Notes: generated by a model not told the origin, from the letters alone. DNA of 64,000 nucleotides from Nocardiopsis quinghaiensis (GCF_008638365.1 NZ_ML703338.1:62001-126000), one strand, 5' to 3'; shown: positions 20,280-29,917, counted from the stretch's first letter. A program made the numbers and translations.

Positions 20280-21856
20280 CCGGTGAAGACTCCCATCTGG
20301 GTCGGAGCGCCGGTCCCGGGGTGTCCTGGTCCGACCGGCAGGTGGCGGACGCGGTAGCCGTACTTCTCGGCGACCCGGCCCGCCCACAGGGCGAACTCGG
20401 CGCGCGTCCACTCGAAACGGTGGTCCCCGTGCCGGAGGGAGCCGTCGGACAGCCCCTCGTAGTGGGTGTTGTACTCGACGTTGGGCGTGGTCACCACGAC
20501 GACGCGGGGCCGGGCGGCGCCGAACACGCTCTCCTCCATCGCGGGCAGCCTGGAGGGGTCGAGGTGCTCGACCACCTCCATCAGGACGGCGGCGTCGTAG
20601 CCCTCGAACCTCCTGTCGCGGTAGACCACCGAACCCACGAGCAGTTCCGGCCTCGCGGGGCCGTCTCCCCCGCGGCCGCGGCCTTCGCGGGCGTAGGCGG
20701 ACAGGGGCCGGTGGCGTTCGCGCCCGTCCGGTGCGCAGCCCCGGCACACCCGGCGGTGGGCGCGCTCCAGGCTGACGACGCTGACGTCCACGCCGGTGAC
20801 CCGGTCCAGGGAGGGCTCGGTGACCAACCGCTCCAGCAGCTGCCCCGATCCGCAGCCCAGGTCGAGGACGCTGGTGGCGTTCTCGGCGCGCAGCACCGCC
20901 ATGACCGCACCGGCCCGCTGTTCGGCCAGGGCGGGCTCGCGCTCCTCGCGCGGCGGCGCCGCGGAGGCCTCCTCGACCCCCGGGTCGTCCCCGTCCTCGC
21001 CCTCGGCCAGGTCGTCGGCCTCGGCCAGACGCGCCAGCGCGGTCCGCACGTAGCCGTCGCGGCGGCTGAGGTAGCGGCGGGTGATCCAGGCGCGCTCGGG
21101 GTGCCCGACGAGCCAGCCGGTCCCGGCGTCGGACCCGCCGCCGTCCTCCCCCTCGTCCTGGTCGGCCCCGGCGGCCTCGGCGGTGCCGTCGGACCCGTCG
21201 CCCCCGGCCGTGCCCACGGTGAGCCCACCGGCACGCAGCAGCTTGTCGACCTCGCTCCGGTCCACCCAGTAGTGCTTGTCGCCGTCCATGGCGGGCAGCA
21301 GCACGTACAGGTGGCTGAGCGCCTCGGACAGGCGCAGGGTGCCGGTGAGGGTGAGCGACAGGTAGTGCGAGTCGCCCCACCCCGGCAGTCCGGGGTCGAG
21401 CGGGACCGGCTCGGCATCCACCGTCCAGCCCAGGGGCTCGAAGAGGGCGCGGACGCGGTCGGCCCCGGCCCGGCATGGCACCGCGGGCATGCGCAGCTCC
21501 AGCGGTATCGGCGTGCGCGCCAGTTCGGGGCGCTGCCCGCAGACACCCCTGAGCGCGGACCGCAGCACCCTGCCCAGCGCCACCGCGAACAGCGACGACG
21601 TCGCGTAGGGGCGGTCGTTGACGTACTGGGAGAGCGCGAAGTCGGGGGTGCTCACCGACGTGCGCGTACGCAGCAGCGCCTGCGCGTCGACGTCCAGCAG
21701 CAGCGCCGCCGTGCAGCGCTCCTCGGTGGCCTCGGGATAGAAGACGTGCGCGGTCCCGAAGGACTGCCCGAAGCTCTGCGCCCGGTCGGGATGCTTGTGC
21801 AGCAGGAAACCGAGGTCCGTCGCGGGGTTCGCCGTGGTCGTGATCGTCAGTAGCAC
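20276..21856 (-). CDS. hen1: 3'-terminal RNA ribose 2'-O-methyltransferase Hen1
   Basis: A 526-residue partner of Pnkp. The N-terminal half is the ligase-activating domain specific to bacterial Hen1 (GFLLHKHPDRAQSF through HYWVDRSEVDKLL). The C-terminal half is a SAM methyltransferase: VLDLGCGSGQLLERL binds SAM, and MEVVEHL with a later HGDHRFEW supplies the Glu-Glu-His and His metal ligands. An acidic Glu/Asp/Gly-rich insert lies between the halves and makes it longer than usual. The GTG at 21856 is used because the conserved N-terminus LLTITTTANPATDLGFLLH starts there. No ribosome binding site is visible, so a leaderless message is possible. This gene begins the repair operon. Confidence 0.94.
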   Translation of the reverse strand: MLLTITTTANPATDLGFLLHKHPDRAQSFGQSFGTAHVFYPEATEERCTAALLLDVDAQALLRTRTSVSTPDFALSQYVNDRPYATSSLFAVALGRVLRSALRGVCGQRPELARTPIPLELRMPAVPCRAGADRVRALFEPLGWTVDAEPVPLDPGLPGWGDSHYLSLTLTGTLRLSEALSHLYVLLPAMDGDKHYWVDRSEVDKLLRAGGLTVGTAGGDGSDGTAEAAGADQDEGEDGGGSDAGTGWLVGHPERAWITRRYLSRRDGYVRTALARLAEADDLAEGEDGDDPGVEEASAAPPREEREPALAEQRAGAVMAVLRAENATSVLDLGCGSGQLLERLVTEPSLDRVTGVDVSVVSLERAHRRVCRGCAPDGRERHRPLSAYAREGRGRGGDGPARPELLVGSVVYRDRRFEGYDAAVLMEVVEHLDPSRLPAMEESVFGAARPRVVVVTTPNVEYNTHYEGLSDGSLRHGDHRFEWTRAEFALWAGRVAEKYGYRVRHLPVGPGHPGTGAPTQMGVFTG

Positions 21857-21914
21857 TCGTGCATTGTGTCCGAGCGCCGTCCGCGTGGCGAGGGTTTTTC
21901 GGTCGCCCCGCGGG

Positions 21915-22385
21915 TCAGCGGTCCCGGAGCGCTCGGGCGTGGTGGCGGGTGGTGATCACGGCCGTGGCGGCCAGCGCCACCGTGAGGGCCACCGCGTTGG
22001 CCACGGCCAGCGACCCCGCGAACACCAGGGGGGAGTCCAGGGGCGAGTCGGCCGGAAAACGGTCCGTGACCGATACGCACAGCTGCCACGCCCCCGTGGC
22101 CAGAAGCAGGTACGGGAGTGCGCCGGCCAGTGCCGTGAGCGCCGGACAGGGCAGCCGGACCGCCCGGAGCAGCGGCCAGGCCAGGACCGGGGCGAGGGGA
22201 ACGGGCAGCAGGAAGAGGGCCATCCCCGCGCCGATGTTGGCGTCGGGGGTGGTGTGGACCGCCTCCAGGTACTGGCTGACCGCCCATCCCACGAGGTGGG
22301 ACAGGGCCGCCGCGGCGAAGGCGGCGACCGCGGCGAGCAGGATCGCACGCGGTGCGGGGACGGGAGTGCGGGGGCGGTAGGTCAT
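21915..22385 (-). CDS. Small four-helix membrane protein, unknown function
   Basis: A 156-residue protein not recognised. It has four hydrophobic helices (about residues 13-38, 48-66, 77-95 and 118-142) with short loops and basic ends. The second loop contains DANIGAGMAL, and a period of charge (DRFPADSP) precedes the last helix. ATG 22385 starts MTYRPRT; GTG 22391 is an alternative. It lies 58 bp upstream of hen1 and 47 bp downstream of another uncharacterised gene on the same strand, so it may belong to that transcript, but it shows no obvious link to RNA repair. Confidence 0.6.
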   Translation of the reverse strand: MTYRPRTPVPAPRAILLAAVAAFAAAALSHLVGWAVSQYLEAVHTTPDANIGAGMALFLLPVPLAPVLAWPLLRAVRLPCPALTALAGALPYLLLATGAWQLCVSVTDRFPADSPLDSPLVFAGSLAVANAVALTVALAATAVITTRHHARALRDR

Positions 22386-22432
22386 GCTCACAGAGTGCCC
22401 GAGGCGCGTACCCTCCGCCTGAGTAGGGGTAC

Positions 22433-23467
22433 TCAGGCCCCGGGATCCCCGGCGGGGTCCACCCCCAGCTCGGCCATGGCCCGGCCCGCCTCGGTGGAGG
22501 CGCGGCCGAAGAGCGACCACGGCAGGTCGCAGCGCAGGCCGCCCACGGCGTTCAGGTGCCAGCGTGCCGCCTCGGCCGTCCCAGCCTTGTGGAACGCCCA
22601 TCCGAACAGGTGGTGGGCCTGCGCGTCCCGCGGGTGGGGGACCGCCCGGGCGACCCAGTCGCGGGCGAAGGAGAACAGCTCCTGGACGGCCTCGCCGTAC
22701 AGGCGGCCCATGGCGCCGTTCACGACGAAGTCCATGTTGCCCGCCTCGCTCAGCCGGTCGCGCTCACGGCGCAGGTGTTCGGCGTGCGCCAGCGCGAGCA
22801 CGGCGGGCAGCGGGCTGCCTTCGGGCGCGGTGTCGGCGACGGATCCCGCGAAGGCGAACATCTCCTCGGCGGCGCCGGTCGCGGCGGACTCGCCCGGAGG
22901 CGGGCAGAGGGCACGGACACGGGTCATGTGGGCGGGGAACAGGTGGGGCGCCCGGGCGATGGTCTCGCGCCAGATCCGGTCCTTGTCCTCCCGGTCGGCG
23001 GACAGGCCCGCCGCGGCGTTCTGGAGCCCCTCCCAGGGTGCCGCGTCGCCGGGCCGCAGCTCCGCGGCGACCTCCAGGACGTCCCTGGCCTCGTGCAGGG
23101 TGGCGGAGACGGCCTTCCGCTCGGCCGTGGAGGTCCTTCCGGCGGGCCGGCCCGGGATCCGTGCCAGCAGCGCGTAACCCAGCCACAGCACGGCGTCGGC
23201 CCGGTCGGCGCCGCCCTCGACGAGCGCGGCGACGTCCCCGGGACGGTCCACCGCGGCCCGGCCCAGCTCCACGGCCCGCAGCACACGGGTCTCGGGGTCC
23301 TCACGGCTCTCCGCCAGCAGCGGCAGACCGGCCTCGGCGTCGCCCCCGCGCACCGCCTCGCACGCGGTCCGCAGCCCGGGGTCGACGCCGAAGGCCTCCG
23401 GCACCAGGAGCGCTCCGATGTCGGCGCCGCGCGACGCCCTGCCTGGTCTGCCTCCGAATCGCCACAT
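22433..23467 (-). CDS. Uncharacterised helical (TPR-like) protein
   Basis: A 344-residue soluble protein with no signal peptide. It is rich in Ala, Arg and Glu and built of helix pairs: RGGDAEAGLPLLAESREDPETR, RADAVLWLGYALLAR, and HPRDAQAHHLFGWAFHKAGTAEAARWHL, the last being TPR-like. I do not recognise a catalytic motif. It starts 27 bp after the TRAP permease stop, so it may be co-transcribed with the transporter operon. A scaffold or binding role is the most that can be said. Confidence 0.6.
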   Translation of the reverse strand: MWRFGGRPGRASRGADIGALLVPEAFGVDPGLRTACEAVRGGDAEAGLPLLAESREDPETRVLRAVELGRAAVDRPGDVAALVEGGADRADAVLWLGYALLARIPGRPAGRTSTAERKAVSATLHEARDVLEVAAELRPGDAAPWEGLQNAAAGLSADREDKDRIWRETIARAPHLFPAHMTRVRALCPPPGESAATGAAEEMFAFAGSVADTAPEGSPLPAVLALAHAEHLRRERDRLSEAGNMDFVVNGAMGRLYGEAVQELFSFARDWVARAVPHPRDAQAHHLFGWAFHKAGTAEAARWHLNAVGGLRCDLPWSLFGRASTEAGRAMAELGVDPAGDPGA

Positions 23468-23494
23468 GTCAGCAGAGCGTAGCGGGCCCGCCGT

Positions 23495-25618
23495 CTACTT
23501 TCCCGCGGCCGCCTCGTCCCTCCGCTCGGCTCCGGGAGCGGGGTCCGTCGGCTCCGCCGTGCTCCCCGCCCGCCGGGAGAGCCGGTGGCCGACCACCTGG
23601 AGGGCGATGAGCGCGGCGCCCAGCACCGAACCGGCCAGGGTGAACCAGCCCGGGTCGACGGAGGCCGAGAGCGCCCACCGGAACAGGTTGCTCCACTCGG
23701 GGGCGACCATGACCAGCGCGGCCGCCAGGGCGAGTGCGAGCCTCTCCCCCGGCATGGCGCGGCGCAGGAAGTGGCCCTCGATCGCGATCGCCGCCGCCGC
23801 GAGCGCGACACAGCCGCTGACCACCGCCGTGGCCAGGTCCGTCACCGGACCGGCGACGGTCAGCAGCGCCGTGTAGGCCATCAGCATGGGGATGAGGTAC
23901 AGGCCCTTGGCGAACTTCCACGCGGACAGGCCCGCGCGCATCGGCTTGGCGTTGGCGATACCGGCGGCGGCGAAGGCGGCGAAGGCCACCGGCGGCGTCA
24001 CGTTGGAGTCCTGGCTGTACCAGTACACGATCATGTGCGCGACGATCACGGCCAGCCCCAGCTCCTGCAGGGCCGGAACCGCCAGCACCGCGAGGACGAC
24101 GTAGGCGGCGGTGACCGGCAGGCCGATGCCCATGATGAGCGACGTGAACGCGACCATGAGCAGGGTCAGCAGCAGACTGCCCGCGAACGCGGTGACCAGG
24201 ACGTCGGACAGCACCAGGCCCAGCCCGGTCAGGCCGACCATGCCGACGATGACGCCCGCCACGGCGCAGGCCACCGACACCGGCATGGTGTTGCGCGCGG
24301 CCAGCACGAACACCTCCAGGAAGTCCCGGGGCGACAGGCGGCTCCCGGCGCGCAGCATCGCCACGAGCAGCAGGGCGCCGCACGCGTACAGGCCCGCCTG
24401 GGTGGGCGGCACGTAGTTGATCAGCAGGGTGATGAGCAGCACCAGCGGGGCGAGGAAGTGCCAGCCCGCGCCCATGACCGCGCGCAGGGTGGGCAGCTCG
24501 GAGTCCTTCGTGAGTCCGACGGCGTGCTTGCGCGCCAGGATGTCCACGAACAGGAACATCACGCCGAAGTACATCAGCGCCGGGATGATGGCGACCTTGA
24601 CGATGTCGGCGTAGGGGATGCCGGTGCGCTCGGCCATGATGAAGGCGCCCGCGCCCATGATGGGCGGCAGGATCTGACCGCCGGTGGAGGCCGCCGCCTC
24701 CACGCCCGCCGCGTCGTGCCTCCTGTAGCCGACCCTGCGCATCAGCGGGATGGTGAACGGTCCGGTACTGACCACGTTGGCGATGGCGCTGCCGGACACC
24801 GAGCCCATCAGTGCGCTGCCCAGCACCGCGCCCTTGGCGGGGCCGCCGACCATGCGCCCGGTGAGCACGTAGGCCAGGCCGACGAAGAAGCTGCCTCCCC
24901 CGGTCTTGGACAACAGCGCGCCGAACAGGATGAACACGAACACGAAGGTGACGACCACACCGAGGGTGAGGCCGTAGACGCCGTCGCCCAGGTAGCTGTG
25001 CGTGGCGATGCGCTGGATGGTGGCGCCGGAGTGCCCGAACCGGCCGGGGATGAGGGGACCGATCCACGCGTAGAGGACGAACGCGGCCACCATCACGACC
25101 ATGACCGTGCCGACCGCCCGGCGGGTCGCCTCCAGCAGGAGGACGATCGCGGTCAGGCCCATGACCCAGTCGGTGTCGGTGTAGGCGCCCGCCCGTGAGG
25201 CCAGTTCGGCCTGGAGGACCATCGGGTAGAGGCTGACCGCCACGGTGGCGGCGATCAGCACCAGGTCGAGCACCAGCGCCGGGACCGAGCGCCCGGCCCC
25301 GCCGGGCAGGACGGGCTTGGCCAGGAACACCAGCACCATGACGAACATCAGGTGGATGAGCCGCTGCTGCTGGGCGTCGAACCCGGCGCGGAGCGCGATG
25401 TAGAGCTGGAAGAGGGTCAGGGCCGCGGCGAGGACCAGGATCGCGACGCCGACGACGGAGGCCGTGCGGCCCTCGCCCCAGCGTTCGACGGCGATCCGCC
25501 TCCACGCGGGGTCCGCCGGCCCGTCCTCCTCCGCGCCGGGGAGCGCGCCGACGGGCCCGTCGCCCTTCTCGTCCGGGTCCGGTGTCTCGTCCCGCGTCCG
25601 GGACGGGTTCTCAGCCAT
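23495..25618 (-). CDS. TRAP transporter fused permease (4TM/12TM, TAXI type)
   Basis: A 707-residue inner-membrane permease in which the small (DctQ-like) and large (DctM-like) TRAP subunits are fused. After a 45-residue acidic cytoplasmic tail come four helices, then a long series of hydrophobic segments. Characteristic loops include GSVSGSAIANVVSTGPFTIP and GGQILPPIMGAGAFIMAERT of the DctM fold, and GMVGLTGLG and YWYSQDSNVTPPVAFAAFAA in the second half. It uses the ion gradient to import an organic acid delivered by the TAXI binding protein encoded 0.6 kb upstream. ATG follows GAGGAAG. The substrate is unknown. Confidence 0.93.
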   Translation of the reverse strand: MAENPSRTRDETPDPDEKGDGPVGALPGAEEDGPADPAWRRIAVERWGEGRTASVVGVAILVLAAALTLFQLYIALRAGFDAQQQRLIHLMFVMVLVFLAKPVLPGGAGRSVPALVLDLVLIAATVAVSLYPMVLQAELASRAGAYTDTDWVMGLTAIVLLLEATRRAVGTVMVVMVAAFVLYAWIGPLIPGRFGHSGATIQRIATHSYLGDGVYGLTLGVVVTFVFVFILFGALLSKTGGGSFFVGLAYVLTGRMVGGPAKGAVLGSALMGSVSGSAIANVVSTGPFTIPLMRRVGYRRHDAAGVEAAASTGGQILPPIMGAGAFIMAERTGIPYADIVKVAIIPALMYFGVMFLFVDILARKHAVGLTKDSELPTLRAVMGAGWHFLAPLVLLITLLINYVPPTQAGLYACGALLLVAMLRAGSRLSPRDFLEVFVLAARNTMPVSVACAVAGVIVGMVGLTGLGLVLSDVLVTAFAGSLLLTLLMVAFTSLIMGIGLPVTAAYVVLAVLAVPALQELGLAVIVAHMIVYWYSQDSNVTPPVAFAAFAAAGIANAKPMRAGLSAWKFAKGLYLIPMLMAYTALLTVAGPVTDLATAVVSGCVALAAAAIAIEGHFLRRAMPGERLALALAAALVMVAPEWSNLFRWALSASVDPGWFTLAGSVLGAALIALQVVGHRLSRRAGSTAEPTDPAPGAERRDEAAAGK

Positions 25619-25667
25619 GCTTCTTCCTCGGTTGGTCTCGGCGGGGACCGAACGGCGGGCCCCGGGG

Positions 25668-26237
25668 TCAGCACTCCGGTTCTGGGGCGCCGCCCAGCAG
25701 CAGGTGGAGGACGGGCGCCCGGGCCGGTTCGACGGTCACCGGGCGGGCGGCCAGGCACGGGGACAGCCGCACCTCGTCGTCGGGCGTCCGGATCCGGTGG
25801 TCGACGGCGGGTGCGCCGACCCTGATGACCAGTTCCGTGCCGATGTCGCGGCCGATCCCCTCGATGACCCACCACGCGCCGTCGGCGTGACCGGTCCCCT
25901 CGCCGGGGATGTGGCCCATACCGGCGCCGAACTGGCGGAGCCGGGTGGCCTCGACGACCAGGTGCCCGTCGCGGACCTCTATGTCCTCCTCGATCGGCAG
26001 CCCGTCGATGGAGTGGACGTAGGCGACGGTGAACCGCTCGCCCTCGGCCAGGGGCAGGTACCCGATCGTGTCCCCCTCGTCGCTCAGCCTGAGGGCGGGC
26101 CGGACCGGTAGCAGCAGGGCGGTGAGGACCGCGGCCAGGACCGCGCCGCACAGGACCGGCGCCGCGGTCCGCGGACGCCGGGCGCGGTTCCCCGCGCCCG
26201 CCGACCGCTGTTCGTCCGCCGCGGGGGGTGTGTCCAT
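25668..26237 (-). CDS. DUF1850 protein of the TRAP-TAXI operon
   Basis: A 189-residue protein with one N-terminal transmembrane helix (about residues 27-47, after an Arg-rich start) and an extracytoplasmic beta-rich domain. The motif FTVAYVHSIDGLPIEEDIEV is the hallmark of DUF1850, a family found almost only beside or fused to TRAP-TAXI permeases. Its exact role is unknown; a structural or regulatory accessory of the permease is likely. It lies 7 bp after the binding protein stop and 49 bp before the permease, in one operon. Confidence 0.8.
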   Translation of the reverse strand: MDTPPAADEQRSAGAGNRARRPRTAAPVLCGAVLAAVLTALLLPVRPALRLSDEGDTIGYLPLAEGERFTVAYVHSIDGLPIEEDIEVRDGHLVVEATRLRQFGAGMGHIPGEGTGHADGAWWVIEGIGRDIGTELVIRVGAPAVDHRIRTPDDEVRLSPCLAARPVTVEPARAPVLHLLLGGAPEPEC

Positions 26238-26244
26238 CGGGGCC

Positions 26245-27276
26245 CTACTCGGGACGCAGGTCCTCGGGGATCTCGACGCCCTGCTCCTCGTAGAAGCGGA
26301 CGGCGCCGGGATGCACCGGGACGGGACTGTTGGCGATGGTCTCGGGGACCAGGTACTCCTCGCCCGGGGCGTACACGTCGAGGATCTGGTCGATGTGCTC
26401 GAACATGGCCGAGGTGATGTCGTAGGCCTGGTCCTCGTTGAACTCGCCGGTCACGACCAGGGCGTTCCACACCGCGATGGTGGGCACGTCCTCGTCCACC
26501 CCCGGGTAGGTCCCCGCCTCGATGACGTGCTCGGTGTAACCGCCGTAGCCGTCGACGACGGCGGAGCGCTCGTCGTCGCACATCGGGATGAGGTGGACGT
26601 CGTCGGTGGTGCCGAGCTCGGTGATGCCGGCGTGGCCCTCGCCGACCACCCAGGAGCCGGCGTCCAGCTGGTTGTTCTGCAACGCGCTGGCGGTCTCGGC
26701 GTAACCGAGCTGGTCCATCTCGATGTCGTTCTCGGTGATCTGCAGGGACTGGAAGACCTGCCTGGTCGTGGCCTCGTTGCCGCTGCCGACGTCACCGATG
26801 GAGTAGCGGTCGCCGACCACGTCGGAGAAGCACTCGAAGCCCTTGTCCTGGGCGATGGAGTCCAGGGTCACCGCGTGGAAGACGTTGGGGTAGAGCACGG
26901 CCAGCGAGTAGGTCTGGACCGGGGCGCCCTCGAAGTCGGCCATGCCGGTGGCCGCCTGGTCGGCGGCGTCGCCCTGGACGATGGCCAGGTGGCCGCTGCC
27001 GGAGTCGAGCAGGCGGAGGTTCTCCACGGAGGCGCCCGTGGACTCGACCGAGGCGGTCTGGCCTTCGAGGCCGTCGCCGATGATGCCGCCCAGCGCACCG
27101 CCGATCGGGTAGTACACGCCAGCGGTGCCGCCGGTGACGATGCTGAGCCGGTCCTGGACGGGGCCGCCGCCGATCCCGGCCTCCTCGCCGCCGCCGGACT
27201 CCGCCGGCTGGGCGCAGCCGACGAGCAGCAGCGTGCTGAGGGGGATGGCGGCCAGGGACGGCGTCGTGTGTCGCAT
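26245..27276 (-). CDS. TAXI-family TRAP solute-binding lipoprotein
   Basis: A 343-residue extracytoplasmic receptor for the TRAP permease. The lipobox LLVGC places the lipidated cysteine at about residue 21. The TAXI signature follows: IVTGGTAGVYYPIGGALGG, then VESTGASVENLRLLDSG and LAIVQGDAA. The two-lobed fold continues to VPVHPGAVRFYEEQG near the C-terminus. ATG 27276 has GAGAGGA upstream. It is the first gene of the TAXI-DUF1850-permease operon. A divergent gene on the other strand encodes a second TAXI-like receptor. Known TAXI ligands include glutamate and other carboxylates, but the ligand here cannot be read from sequence. Confidence 0.92.
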   Translation of the reverse strand: MRHTTPSLAAIPLSTLLLVGCAQPAESGGGEEAGIGGGPVQDRLSIVTGGTAGVYYPIGGALGGIIGDGLEGQTASVESTGASVENLRLLDSGSGHLAIVQGDAADQAATGMADFEGAPVQTYSLAVLYPNVFHAVTLDSIAQDKGFECFSDVVGDRYSIGDVGSGNEATTRQVFQSLQITENDIEMDQLGYAETASALQNNQLDAGSWVVGEGHAGITELGTTDDVHLIPMCDDERSAVVDGYGGYTEHVIEAGTYPGVDEDVPTIAVWNALVVTGEFNEDQAYDITSAMFEHIDQILDVYAPGEEYLVPETIANSPVPVHPGAVRFYEEQGVEIPEDLRPE

Positions 27277-27463
27277 GGTCGGGTGTCCTCTCGGGCTTCG
27301 GGGGTGTGGCCGGAGCGGGGAGCGAAGAACACCCCGACCAGCGGCGTGTGGCGTACACCACTCCGCTGCCAGAAACGTAGTGGCCACCGCCGCGAAACCC
27401 GTAGCCCTGCGCCTCGGATTTGAGCCTCCCCTGAGGTTTCGTCCTCCTTGCTATTGTTCGGCC

Positions 27464-28480
27464 ATGGTGCGGTCCCCCACCCGATGGCCGGGGACGGTCT
27501 CCGGAGCCCTCCTCACGGTCCTGGCCACCGCCTCCCTGCTCACCTGGTCACAGCCACGGCCCCCCGAGCCCCTTCGCCTGTCCGTCGGGACCGGCGGTAC
27601 CGGCGGGGTCTACCACGTCTACGGCACGGGCCTGGCCCAGGCCGCCACCGCCTACCCGGACACCGAGATCGTCGCGCTCACCACGGCCGCGAGCGTGGAG
27701 AACAACCGCATGGTCGCGGCCGGTGCCGTGGACGCCGCCTTCACCCTCGCCGACGTCGCCGCGCTCGCGGTCGCGGGCGATCCCCCCTTCGGGGAGCCGC
27801 TGCCGGTCTCGGCGATCGCGCGCCTGTACGACAACCACACCCACCTGGTGGTGCGCGCGGACTCCCCCTACGAGACCGTCTCCGACCTGGCCGGGAACAC
27901 CGTGTCCGTGGGAGCGCGCGGGTCGGGCACCGAGATGATGGCCGAGCGGCTCCTGGACCTGGTGGGGCTGGGGGAGGCCGCGCCCGGCGCCCGGACCGGC
28001 GAGCGGGACGTGACGCGGTTGCAGCTGTCCATCGGCGCCTCGGCCCGCGCCCTGGAGGAGGGGCGGATCGACGCGTTCTTCTGGTCGGGGGGCCTGCCCA
28101 CCCAGGCCGTCGCCGACCTGGCCGGGCGCACCCCCGTCCGGCTGGTGGACCTGGCCGACCACGTCCCGGGACTGATCGACAGGCACGGCGAGTACTTCTC
28201 CGAACTGCCCGTGCCCGCGGGCACCTACCCCGGCGTGCCCGCCGTGCGCACCATCGGCGTGCCGAGCCTGCTGGTGGTCAGCGCCTCCATGCCCGACGAC
28301 GTGGCCCGGGACCTGACCCGGCTGCTGTTCGACTCGCGCGCCGAGCTCGTCCGGTTCCACCCGGTGGCGCTGCACCTGCATCCCCGTTCGGCGATCGCCA
28401 CCCTGCCCGTGCCGCTGCATCCGGGGGCGGCCGACTACTACCGCGAGGTCAAGTACGCGAACGACGACCGGGACGGCTGA
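27464..28480 (+). CDS. Second TAXI-family solute receptor, no lipobox
   Basis: A 338-residue paralogue of the TRAP-TAXI binding protein. It has LSVGTGGTGGVYHVYGTGLAQ, TTAASVENNRMVAAGAVDAAFTL and the C-terminal LPVPLHPGAADYYRE, all aligned with TAXI motifs. It has no lipobox cysteine. One N-terminal hydrophobic segment (about residues 14-29) would act as signal peptide or membrane anchor. It is divergent from the transporter operon and convergent, with a 36-bp gap, to a histidine kinase gene. This suggests it senses the ligand for that kinase rather than feeding the permease; this is an inference. No ribosome binding site is evident, and a TATTGT hexamer lies just upstream, so the message may be leaderless. 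Confidence 0.82.
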   Translation: MVRSPTRWPGTVSGALLTVLATASLLTWSQPRPPEPLRLSVGTGGTGGVYHVYGTGLAQAATAYPDTEIVALTTAASVENNRMVAAGAVDAAFTLADVAALAVAGDPPFGEPLPVSAIARLYDNHTHLVVRADSPYETVSDLAGNTVSVGARGSGTEMMAERLLDLVGLGEAAPGARTGERDVTRLQLSIGASARALEEGRIDAFFWSGGLPTQAVADLAGRTPVRLVDLADHVPGLIDRHGEYFSELPVPAGTYPGVPAVRTIGVPSLLVVSASMPDDVARDLTRLLFDSRAELVRFHPVALHLHPRSAIATLPVPLHPGAADYYREVKYANDDRDG

Positions 28481-28516
28481 CGCCGCGGACCGACGCGTGC
28501 CCACGGGAAGCGGTCC

Positions 28517-29917
28517 TCACGCCGGGAGGCGGATCCGCGCGTCGATCCCGTGCGGTGTCGCCGGCCGCAGCGACAGCCGTGCCCCCTGGAGTTCCAGCAG
28601 GGTGACGACGATGGACAGCCCGAGCCCGGAGCCGCCCACCCCGTCGTGCCCGTCCCGCCAGAACGGCCGGGTGGCCTGGTCCAGCTGGCTCCCGGGGAGC
28701 CCGGGTCCGTCGTCCACCACGTGCACGTCCACGTGGCCGGACCCGTCCGGGCCCTCCTCCACCCGGTGGACGCGCACCGCGATCCGCACGCCCGGCCCGC
28801 CGAACTTCAGGGCGTTGTCGATGAGCGCGTCCAGCGCCTGGTCCAGGGTGCCCTCCACACAGCGGACCCGCGCGCCCGCGTCGCCCTCGCACACCAGGGC
28901 GGCTCCGGCGCGTTCGGCGATCGGCGCCCAGGACACCACACGGTCCTCGGCGACCTCCGCGACGTCCTCCCAGACCATGGAGTGCTCGGCGTCCTCGGTA
29001 CGGGCCAGGGTGAGCAGGCTGTCGCAGATCCGGGTGAGGCGGTCCACCTCGTCCAGGGCCAGCCGGTGCCCCGGCGCGCCCCCGGGTGTCAGGTGGCGGG
29101 ACAGGGCGTCCACGCGCAGCCGCAGTGCGGCGAGCGGGTTGCGCACCTGGTGGCCCGCGTAGGCGACGAAGGTGCGCTGGCTCTCCAGCATCGAGGTGAT
29201 GGTGTCGGCCATCTGGTTGAAGGACTCCCCCAGGCGGCGCAGCTCGGCCGGACCGGCCGCGGTGCGCACCCGGATGTCCAGGCTGCCGCCGCTGACCGCG
29301 CGGGTGGCCTCGTCGAGGTCGTCGATGGGGCGCAGTATCCAGCGGGTGAGCGGCCCGGCCGCGGCGGTGCCCGCGACCATCAGCGCGGCGACGGCGGCCC
29401 AGGCCACGCACCACTGGGCGAGGGTGGCGCGGCGCAGCGACCCCGTGGGCGACGCGGTGACGGCGGCGCCCACGACCTCACCGGAGCGGCCGATGGGCTC
29501 GGCGACGATCAGCGGGCCGTCCTGCCAGGGGTAGACGACCGTGTCGGCGCCCATCCGGTTGCCCGCGAGCGCCGTCCGGACCGCCTCGGGGAGTTCGCCG
29601 CCGGGGCGGCGGGGGTCCAGGCCGGCGAGGGTGACGCCCTCGCGGGAGGCGGCCACGACCTCTCCGTCCCGGTCGACGATGACGGCGGGGATGCCGTACA
29701 GCCGGTCGTAGGCGGTCAGCTCGCCGGACAGGGTGCCCTCCACTCCGGTGAGCACGCTGGGCTCGGCGAGTCCGGCGAAGCGCGCGGTGTCGTTGATCCG
29801 GTCCAGGAGCATGTCCGAGGTGCCCCGGGCGGCGATGCTCCCGCAGAGGGGCAGGGCCAGCCCGAGGCAGGCCGTGACCAGGAGGGTCACGTACACGGTC
29901 AGCACGCGTTGGCGCAT
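28517..29917 (-). CDS. Sensor histidine kinase (TctE-like architecture)
   Basis: A 466-residue membrane kinase. There are two transmembrane helices (about residues 8-30 and 170-190) flanking an extracytoplasmic sensor domain of about 140 residues, then HAMP (RWILRPIDDLDEATRAVSGG). The H-box is FVAYAGHQVRNPLAALRLRV with the phosphorylated His, and the ATPase domain has DALIDNALKFGG, DDGPGLPG and GGSGLGLSIV. The response regulator gene is immediately upstream (25 bp). Position beside the TAXI transporter and TAXI-like receptor, and the resemblance to TctE kinases of tricarboxylate systems, point to control of substrate uptake. Confidence 0.92.
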   Translation of the reverse strand: MRQRVLTVYVTLLVTACLGLALPLCGSIAARGTSDMLLDRINDTARFAGLAEPSVLTGVEGTLSGELTAYDRLYGIPAVIVDRDGEVVAASREGVTLAGLDPRRPGGELPEAVRTALAGNRMGADTVVYPWQDGPLIVAEPIGRSGEVVGAAVTASPTGSLRRATLAQWCVAWAAVAALMVAGTAAAGPLTRWILRPIDDLDEATRAVSGGSLDIRVRTAAGPAELRRLGESFNQMADTITSMLESQRTFVAYAGHQVRNPLAALRLRVDALSRHLTPGGAPGHRLALDEVDRLTRICDSLLTLARTEDAEHSMVWEDVAEVAEDRVVSWAPIAERAGAALVCEGDAGARVRCVEGTLDQALDALIDNALKFGGPGVRIAVRVHRVEEGPDGSGHVDVHVVDDGPGLPGSQLDQATRPFWRDGHDGVGGSGLGLSIVVTLLELQGARLSLRPATPHGIDARIRLPA

